Shown here one piece after another: positions 56,932 through 64,000 of a DNA stretch of 64,000 nt. The DNA comes from Drechmeria coniospora (lineage: Eukaryota; Ascomycota; Sordariomycetes; Hypocreales; Ophiocordycipitaceae). Under the pieces are notes generated by a model that saw only the letters and a program-made list of their open reading frames with translations, did not search any database and had not been told where the DNA came from. The first letter of the stretch is position 1. Each line of letters starts with the position of its first letter. Location of the stretch: contig NC_054390.1 of NCBI RefSeq assembly GCF_001625195.1, forward strand, positions 6,235,222 to 6,299,221. The letters are read 5' to 3'. A program made the position numbers and the translations under genes.

Positions 56932-58604
56932 TCCTTGCTCCTCTCCTCGCCGTCGAGCAAGGGGCCGACGTCGGGCGAGATGGTTGGCCGAAAGGCTGGC
57001 GGCGAGTCGGAGCCCTCTGGCGCCCACCCGTGGCCGCTCCTCTACTTCTTGGTCAAGTCTAGGGGTAGGGGGGAGACGCGAGGTCAGCAAAAAATATCCA
57101 CGGCGCGTCCGGAGGAGGGGGGGTACCTTTGCTCGTCTCGAAAGCTTCGGCATGGGATCCCGTCGTCGAATCGCGTCTCCTCTCCGCATTTGACGCGCTT
57201 CTCTCGTGAAGAAAATGGAAAGGAAAGGTTGTGGTGGATGCTGGCGTTGGCGGTGGGAGAGGTGGTGGACGACAAGGGGGCGGTGGCAGGCCGTAGCGGT
57301 TGGTATTAATGCGGCGAGCCTGCTGGCCGGTCGTGGCACCCTGCTGCGAGCGCTGCTCCATACTCGCTCGCCTCTGAATCATTCACTAGCAACGGCGGCG
57401 TGGTAGGTTTACATCCACTGCGCTCGTGCCCTATCTCTTGATGCTTGCAAACCATCCGAGCCGGGCGTGTGCGATGCACGATGCACTGCCTCCTGCCAGC
57501 CTGTGAATGAATTTATCATCAAGGCCATGTGCTTCTCACGCGCTCTCGTCGTGCTCTTTTCCCGCACCGCTGGCCGCCCGATGAATCAAAGCCAGAGTGT
57601 GCGCTGCCCCATCTTGGAGCCCTGATTTCGACAACCTCCCCCGTCTCCCCCCCCCCTCCCCCTCCAAAACCACGCCCATAATAAACTCCTTCTCCTACCG
57701 CCCCCCTGGCCCGCAAGCCCCTACTCTCTCCTCCTCTCTGGTCGTGAGCAGGCGAGCTCTGAAGGAGCCCGATGGCCGACGCAGCATCCACCTCCAATCA
57801 ACGACGTATCCTTGCATCGCATGGCACCGAATGAACGTCCTGCACCGTACGGCACTCCTGTAGCGCACCAAGACATGCTTCCCGAGCGCCGCTCGCACCG
57901 ACACTGGCCGTCATTGACAGTTACTGGCAGACAGTCACCCACCGACAGCAAAACCAGAGACCAGAAAATTCATTGTACCTTGGCCGAGACATGCCACACT
58001 CTCGCGACACATGCGCCCAGCCTCGCCTTGCTCTCTCTCTCGTCCCCCAAGTCGCCCCTCTCGAGGCAGCTCAGGCATTCGAAATGCAAATCGGGCGGGG
58101 CTTGGCTCACTTTCAAGTACTGTAATTAGTTGTAATTACTTACTTGCATCCCTCCTTCCCTCCCTCTCTCCCTCCTCCCCCCCCCCCCCTTCCCCCCGGT
58201 TCGAATGTGCATGTACCATGTCCTGCCTACAATCACACCCATCACCGGCCTTTCTCGCTCACATCACATCCACACGGTAGGCATTTGCCACGTTCGTCAT
58301 CCTCGCTCGCCATGCGACTTGGCAATGCCGCATCTGTGTTGGGTATCCATGTGTACGTGTATACGTGTGCCATGCAGTATACCTCGCCTCACTAGACCTA
58401 GACTCAGTCGCTCCGTTGCCCGGCAATCGTCTCCATGTCCAACTCTGCATCCGAACGTCGACCGGCTCGCACTCATCTCTTCACCCCCCCTTCTACTCAC
58501 AAACACTTGCTCCCACCCGCCTTGGGACACGATGGCTGGTCGCTGAGACTGGAGACTCCGCGACGACTCATCGGCCGTCTTCCATTTTCGTTCCCGTCTG
58601 TCGC
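56932..58604. other. RCO1 promoter and 3' side of PA2G4-like gene
   Basis: Both flanking genes are on the minus strand. The RCO1 frame stays open upstream to about 57339, so an additional 5' exon or a longer N-terminus cannot be excluded. C-rich runs occur at 57640-57665 and 58178-58198. No separate gene was supported. Confidence 0.5.
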
Positions 58605-60243
58605 CTACTCGTCGCTATCGTCCGACTCGTCCGACTCGTCGGCTCCCCCAGCCGCCTTCTTGGCCGGCTTCTTCTTCTTGCCCTTGCTCTTCTTCTTGCC
58701 CGTGTTCCGGGCCAGGGGTTGCTCGAGGATCTTGAGCAGCTCCTCGTCCGTGATCTTCTTGTCCGACTTGAACTTGGTCACGTCGAGAGCGGGTGGCCCG
58801 CCGAGCTTGGTTATGCCGTTCTTCGTGATGACTGTTTCGCGGCGTTAGCAATCGGACGCCAGCGAGGCGAACCAGGCGCGCTGGCGGGGGGAAGGGTCGA
58901 CGGTACCGATCGTCGTCAGCAGCCTCGCGACGGGGGAGTTGTCCTTGTCGCCGACGACTTCGTACTGACGGAAGACGTTGCCGCGGACGCACTCGACGAC
59001 GCCCGACTTGGCGTCTCGCTCGTCCTCGAGCTGCCTCAGGCTGAAGGGGAAGGTGCCAAACTTCTTCTGCACCTCGGACAGGATCTTGCGCGACGTGGGA
59101 CGCTTGAGCCCGTACGTCTGCGTCGTTCGGCGGTGGAGCGTCGTGCGGTTGTCCAGCGTCTTGACCTTGCCCGAGCCCAGGCTGACGCCCATCTCGACGC
59201 CCCAAACCTCGGCGACCTCGGGGATGCCCTCGCCCTTGGAGCCCTCGGCGGGGGAGAGGACGATCTTCTTGGAACCCTCAATCTCGTTGCGGTCGAAGAG
59301 CCACGAGGTGGTGCTCTCGACGATGTGGCAGTCGTAGGCCTCGCACACCTTCTCCAGAAGGCTCGTGATCATGGCCTGCGTCGGCGCCTTCTTGGAGGCG
59401 GCCTTGGCCTTGTCCTCGTCGCTGCCCTGAGCCAAGAGGCCCGGGGGCACCATCAACCGCAGGAGAAGCTCGTTGGCGTAGTGCGTGGCCAGCATCAGGT
59501 CGGCGGGACGGCCGGTGACGACGCCATCGGCCTTGTCCTCGGGCTGGGCGAGGACGGTGTCGCAGACGATGGCGCCGAAGCCGTCGATCTGAGCTCCCAG
59601 CTGAATCTTGATGGGCTCTCCAGGTTGGATCGTCTGCCCAGCCTCGCTCTCGTCCGTCGTCAGGGGCGTGTAAGGCGTGACATAGGAGGCGGGCGAGACC
59701 GTGGTCGGGTGACCGAAACCTGGGGCCACGGGCGTCAGAATCGGCTGGCGGCCGGGCCGAGGGGAGGAGGCGCACCTTTCGTCACCTTCTTGCCGCGGTA
59801 GACCTTGGCCAGCTCCTCCTCGATGAGCTTGTCGCCCTTCTGGCAGATGTCGACAATCTTCTCGCCCGGGACGCAGAGCTTGGACACGGCAGCCAGCACC
59901 TTTTCCGAGATCTGGCCGGCCGTCTTGTACTTTGTCAAGGTGTCGGGGTTGTTGAGGGAGTAGTCTGCCGGCCAAGGTTAGCATCACGTCCATCCGAGCG
60001 AGCTCCAGCTGAACCGTGGCGATTGGGGGACCTGATCGATCCTTTCGGGAGCTGAGAGGAGCTCCTGCGCTGGTGCCGCGCAGCACGGCGGGGTAATTCG
60101 TTTGTGCGCGGAAAGAGGGGCAGCCGTGCCGCGGCGCCTCGTCGGGCAAGGGGCCGGCGTGGGTGAACGAGAGCGAAGAAAAAAAAGAAAGGAAAGGGCA
60201 GGGCAGGAAAGGGATGCGTACCAATGGCCTTTTCCTCCGACAT
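58605..60243 (-). CDS. PA2G4/Ebp1-like M24-fold protein (curved-DNA-binding protein type)
   Basis: Four exons on the minus strand: 60243-60222, 59964-59776, 59719-58907, 58831-58605 (1251 nt, 416 residues; phases agree). The start MSEEKAIDYSLNNPD spans a 22-nt first exon. The pita-bread M24 fold is shown by KYKTAGQISEKVLAAV, KGFGHPTTVSPASYVTPYTPL, PGEPIKIQLGAQIDGFGAIV, KVCEAYDCHIVE, VWGVEMGVSLGSGKVK and the C-terminal VITKNGITKLGGPPALD, followed by a Lys-rich then Asp/Glu/Ser-rich tail. The aminopeptidase metal ligands are not all retained in this subfamily, which binds nucleic acid and ribosomes instead. By family, it is related to human PA2G4/EBP1 and fission-yeast Cdb4, acting in ribosome biogenesis and growth control. 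I assign no symbol because budding yeast has no direct namesake. Confidence 0.9.
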
Positions 60244-61947
60244 GATGGGCAAACTGTTCGACTTGTCGTTGGGAGTGGGTGTCGGTTCTGTGTGGTAGAT
60301 GTGGGTGGAGGGATGGAGGAAGTAGAAGTCCCGGTCCTGCGCGGGGGGGAAGACGAGTTTGCAAAGACCACAGGACAGGACTGGGGGGCTGAATTGGGGG
60401 TAGCGGAGCTCTGTTAGCCCTCCTACGAGAGCTTGGCCAGCTCGGCTGCCTGCCGCTGCCGGTCTATGATGCGTATTCGCAGGGGCTTACCGGGGTCATG
60501 ACGGCGAGAGAAAAAACATGCACGCACTCAGCTGCCCCGTACCCAGAGATTTCTGCAACATCTTGCCCGCAGGAACGGTCGGTGTCCCCGAAGAAACAAA
60601 GGCAGAGAGTGTGCGAATTGGATGCGTCTCGTGTGCACCACGCACACCTTTATCTACTGGCATCCCCCGGCGCAGGATATTTTCCTTGCTTCGCATAGGT
60701 GCCGTTTGCCATGATTCATCGTGCCCTAGCGACGGCTCAGCGAAGGGAGTACTTACAGTACTGTAGACACACGCGAGCGGATTGGAACCATTCACCGCAG
60801 CTAGTCCCATACGGGAATAACGGCCATGACGTTTCCGAGTGACTGCTGTGCCCATTTCATCCCGTCTCATCCAACCATACTCCGTAGGCGGCATGGAAAT
60901 GGAAAGTGGCACTCGAACCAGGCCCTTTCATCCGCTCTCCATTAGGTTTCCATCGGGACAAGACAACACGTCGTGGTAGATATGCCGTGTATGAAACGCA
61001 GAACCACGGCGTGCGTGTGTTGTGCTGTAGAGCTGCCGCTATGGAGTGCCTGCATGGGCAGTGTGCGTTCAATTACGAACGGGGTACGAAACACTTCGTG
61101 ATGCCCGTAAGAAAAGGACTCTCGCACACATTCCGTTCGGTGGAGGTTCCGCCGTCAACACTCCCAGCCCGACTATGCGGTGGTCTTCCTGTAAAGGCTG
61201 CATACCAGCCGTCACAGAGACTCGGTAAATCATGAAAGGCATCGTCGAGATTCGTACCTGGTCCAGGCTGCCTACCCTAGGGCTGCCACCAACGCAGGTA
61301 CAACTTGTCCATGTCGCGGTTGTAGACCTCCAACCTCTCGGCAAGAACTGTATTGCTACGTAGCGCAGAAATATGTGCAACGCGGTACCGCATAGCAGGT
61401 TGGTTTATTGTGTTTTGCCATGATTGCACGATGGAAAATGAATGATATCCAAGTCTCCCATGCGACGGTTGTTGGGGGTTGGCCGTCGCAAATCATGTAC
61501 TCCGGAAGTACGTGTACAATGGCTTCGTCCTTTGCAACACAACCCAATTAATACCTACGGACGTACTTACTTAGTAATAATATAATACCACTTCGGAGTA
61601 GTTTTGGTATGTATTTTTTTATTTTAGTACTTGACCGTAAAGAAAGTAAGTGGTAGTTGAACTGTGTACGGAGTATTACTTGTATTACCTTTCTTTTTGC
61701 AACACACAGGTCAACCTCAATCAATACTTGCACAAGTACGACACAACATACAACATTGTATCAGTAAACTGGTGCCTACCTCCTTCTACCCATCGAGTAC
61801 GAGTATTGAGTAACAGCTCCTACTTTGCGCATGCAATACATTTCTCTGATTATCATCTACGAGGACTGCCCTGTACCCAATAGTGCCCGTTGGATGCTGA
61901 CCCTGTGTACTTATTCCGTACGGAGTACTTGCTTGCACATACAACTA

Positions 61948-62356
61948 CAGTATGTGGCAAAAAGTATTTGCCCACCTTTAGGTACTACATTCCAAGTCTA
62001 ATCAAATCTAATTATTGTCGTTAGTATTGTAACAATTCAATAGCTACATGCGCATCAAACGTAGCAATAACAATGCCTCAAAGCAGCCGTAACGATGCCT
62101 CGAGGCAAAGAAGTATTGCAGCAATTGCGATTACGGATTTGCAAGCTACCTCTCGAAGGACGAGTCGATAGATTCGTTATCTTTGAGATTTAGAAGCTGA
62201 TTGATACAATGCCCCATTGCGTTGAGGCTATTATTGCTGCAGTAGAGGGGTGGTAGACGAAATATTTATTGTTATATTACTAACAAAATAGATTAGGTTT
62301 GACTGGACTTGGAATGTGGTACCTAAACATGGGCAAATACTTTTTGCCCCCCACTG
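61948..62356. mobile_element. Tc1/mariner-type miniature element (deletion derivative)
   Basis: The 409-bp element has terminal inverted repeats of at least 66 bp (61948-62013 and 62291-62356). The ends begin CAGTATGTGGCAAAAAGTAT and CAGTGGGGGGCAAAAAGTAT; 56 of the 66 positions agree by my hand alignment, and most differences are transitions. A TA flanks each end. CAGT ends with TA target duplication are typical of Tc1/mariner elements. The flanks ATACAAC and GTTGTAT are also inverted, so the true ends could instead be CAACTACAGT at 61942 and 62362, again with TA outside. It encodes no full transposase. Confidence 0.85.
62073..62171 (+). pseudogene. Short relic ORF inside the mariner-type element
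   Basis: A 32-codon frame starts MPQSSRNDASRQRSIAAIAI and ends at a TAG at 62169. Its position in the element and its character resemble the very N-terminus of a fungal Tc1/mariner transposase. Everything downstream, including any DDE/D catalytic core, is missing. Confidence 0.5.
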
Positions 62357-63028
62357 TAGTTGTATACTTAAAGTACTTACAGAGTACATGTACAAGTAAG
62401 TAGGGAGTACAGAACAGTGTTATTATTACTACTTACTAGTACTCAAGTTGCAAGGAGTATTACTCCGTACAAGAAGACGGACAAGTACCTGCTTGTACTT
62501 ACTTGAGCCCAGCGAAATTTTACACCCTGGGCGCTGACCGAGGGAGACTAGCGGCCTTCGAAATTCGACCTTTTCCAGCATTTGACACTCGCCGCCCGAA
62601 CGAGTCGCCCCTCCTTGTTCCTTTCTGGTGTTAGTCGGGTCATGGCACTGCTCCGTACTCCGTGGAAAAGTACTGTTATATACTATGTGCTTGTACCGAA
62701 TTGTACTCGCGCTTTCGAACCATCAAATATTACTCCGTACATACAAAGTACTCGCATCTCTGTTCTCCCCATCATCCATCTAGCCAGCCAAGCTTTCCGG
62801 CAACACGCCCGCACCGACAACTTCGTGCCGTCTCAGCAACCAGCACATCACGGTCCGCCGCCCGTCCCCCAGCGACCGTGTTGTTCCCGTCGGCGCCGTC
62901 TGATTGACCGCGGACCTGCTCCCCCGTCTGTCGCTGTCGCATCGGCGTGTCGCCACGACCGACGGCGACAAATCTCGATCAGATCCTCGCCTGCGTTGCA
63001 TTCGCCCGGCCAGAGGCCATCCATCACC

Positions 63029-64000
63029 ATGGCCTCCCACCCTACCGCGTCGGCGACGACCACGACGGCACCCGCCGCCGCCGCGGCCGACGACGGCGCG
63101 AGCAGCCCGTCCCAAAAGCCGGCTCCGGCACCCTCGGTGGCCGCCAAACCGCCTCCCCGGACCAAGGAGTCGTTCGGCCGGCTCATGGTCGAGCGCTACA
63201 CCATGCACGATGCCCTCGCGGCCGCCGCCCTCAGCCAGCAGCTGCAGGAGACGCAAAGATGCATGCAGGAGACGCGTGAGAAGATCCACGAGTACCGCAT
63301 GCTCCGCAACGAGTACAAGGCCTGGTTCCCCCCCGGCAGGCTCTTCGGCGACGGCTACAACGGCTTCGCCAACGGCTACACCGAGAATCAGTCGCAGCCT
63401 CCCGCCTCCCGCATCATCTACCCTTCCCAGAAGCCGCGGCCCGGGCGGCGGACGACGCCGGCCCTCAAGTACACGCGCAAGGACATGCTCAAGCAGGCCG
63501 AGCAGCACGAGGAGCTCGTTCCGCTGCGGCTCGAGGTCGAGTGGGACAAGGTCAGGCTGCGCGACACGCTGACCTGGAACCTGCACGAGCGGCTCTTGGC
63601 CGTCGAGCTCTTCGCCGCCCAGATCGTCGAGGACATGGGGCTCAAGCACCCCGCCGCCCAGCCCGTCTTCGAGCAGATCGTCCAGCAGATGCGCGAGCAG
63701 CTCAACGACTTCTACCCCTTCGTCTTCTCCGAGGAGGACGCGCTGGACCCCGAGCTCCCCTACTCGGCCTACAAGAACGACGAGATGCGGATCCTCATCA
63801 AGCTCAACATCACCATCGGCCAGCACACCCTGGTCGACCAGTTCGAGTGGGAGCTCAACAACCCGGCCAACTCGCCCGAGGAGTTCGCCTCGAGCATGGC
63901 CCGGGACCTCTCCCTGAGCGGCGAGTTCACCACGGCCATCGCCCACTGCATCCGCGAGCAGGCCCAGCTCTTCACCAAAAGCCTCTACAGCGTCGGCCAT
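63029..64000 (+). CDS. SNF5: SWI/SNF chromatin-remodelling subunit Snf5 (5' part, cut by window end)
   Basis: The ATG at 63029 (context ACCATGG) opens a frame that runs without a stop or intron to the window end: 324 residues, incomplete. The N-terminus is Ala/Thr/Pro-rich. A helical segment follows (SFGRLMVERYTMHDALAAAA, then EKIHEYRMLRNEYKAWFPPG). The SNF5 domain starts near residue 170: LVPLRLEVEWDKVRLRDTLT, then DFYPFVFSEEDALDPELPYS. It includes the second repeat KNDEMRILIKLNITIGQHTL, DQFEWELNN and SGEFTTAIAHCIREQAQLF. By family, Snf5 is a core SWI/SNF subunit that contacts the nucleosome acidic patch. The RSC paralogue Sfh1 is a less likely alternative. Confidence 0.9.
   Translation, partial: MASHPTASATTTTAPAAAAADDGASSPSQKPAPAPSVAAKPPPRTKESFGRLMVERYTMHDALAAAALSQQLQETQRCMQETREKIHEYRMLRNEYKAWFPPGRLFGDGYNGFANGYTENQSQPPASRIIYPSQKPRPGRRTTPALKYTRKDMLKQAEQHEELVPLRLEVEWDKVRLRDTLTWNLHERLLAVELFAAQIVEDMGLKHPAAQPVFEQIVQQMREQLNDFYPFVFSEEDALDPELPYSAYKNDEMRILIKLNITIGQHTLVDQFEWELNNPANSPEEFASSMARDLSLSGEFTTAIAHCIREQAQLFTKSLYSVGH

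Larger units (their letters stand above)
60244..63028. other. Divergent region between PA2G4-like gene and SNF5, with a mariner-type relic
   Basis: No full gene was supported. GTAC-rich islands lie at about 61540-61940 and 62360-62750 and surround the inverted-repeat element at 61948-62356. Motif copies lie near 60880, 61668, 61917, 62462 and 62732. The last 280 bases are C-rich and probably the SNF5 leader. Confidence 0.6.

Noticed and set aside
58195..58210. GGTTCGAAT as a possible tRNA B box
   Set aside because: It is not followed by the expected CC, and no A box or acceptor stem lies at the right distance. No tRNA was found elsewhere by eye.
58365..59801. 478-codon plus-strand frame
   Set aside because: It is antisense to the PA2G4-like gene, with low-complexity Leu/Ala/Gly/Arg composition and no domain.
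21323..63028. Secondary-metabolite cluster, effector locus or other specialised system
   Set aside because: All recognised genes are housekeeping genes. No synthase, transporter, P450 or secreted small-protein gene was seen.
62780..64000. 406-codon minus-strand frame running off the window
   Set aside because: It is antisense to SNF5, whose domain text on the plus strand is clear.

Overview
The window is nuclear DNA of a filamentous ascomycete, most likely a sordariomycete and probably Hypocreales. I infer this from protein content, from short introns (about 50-130 nt) with GTRNGN donors, CTAAC/CTGAC branch sites and YAG acceptors, and from GC-rich third codon positions. I cannot name the species. 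No ribosomal RNA, tRNA, CRISPR, plasmid or viral feature was seen.

Seventeen genes can be modelled, all of housekeeping type. In order they are: an F-box/LRR protein (+), TFC7-type phosphoglycerate-mutase-fold protein (+), a Myb/SANT-like DNA-binding protein (+), IWR1 (-), a CBM48/AMPK1-type glycogen-binding-domain protein (+), the mitochondrial DEAD-box helicase MRH4 (+), an unrecognised nuclear-type protein (+), TIP41 (-), Aurora kinase (+), the mitochondrial protease ATP23 (-), glutamate 5-kinase PRO1 (+), NIP7 (-), glycyl-tRNA synthetase GRS1 (+), the PAK kinase CLA4 (+), a JSN1-type Pumilio protein (+), the Rpd3S subunit RCO1 (-), a PA2G4/Ebp1-like protein (-), and the start of SNF5 (+, cut by the window end); the unrecognised protein makes eighteen entries in all. 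They are not an operon or a biosynthetic cluster. Shared themes are transcription and chromatin (TFC7, IWR1, RCO1, SNF5), kinase and phosphatase signalling (Aurora, CLA4, TIP41), and translation or ribosome assembly (NIP7, GRS1, MRH4). Exon junctions were deduced by hand from frame, phase and splice consensus. Every spliced model closes in frame except two: PRO1, where an otherwise ideal intron has a GA donor, and CLA4, where one base is missing in a C run.

Intergenic space is large (more than half of the window). Long stretches at 6.2-12.0, 34.2-38.1, 41.2-46.2 and 60.2-63.0 kb hold no gene I can support. Many of these stretches contain AT-richer islands dense in GTAC palindromes and in one dispersed motif, TACGGAGTA (complement TACTCCGTA). 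I saw dozens of copies, all outside coding exons. Other non-coding structure includes a 0.41-kb Tc1/mariner-type deletion element (61948-62356), a two-length-class minisatellite at 42.3 kb, and a G/A-rich 9-bp minisatellite filling a 615-nt intron of RCO1.

I found no convincing new biological system. The observations most worth checking are the GA-AG intron of PRO1, the TACGGAGTA motif family, the CLA4 frameshift, the mariner-type relic, the RCO1 intron satellite, and the two-start (mitochondrial plus cytosolic) arrangement of GRS1.
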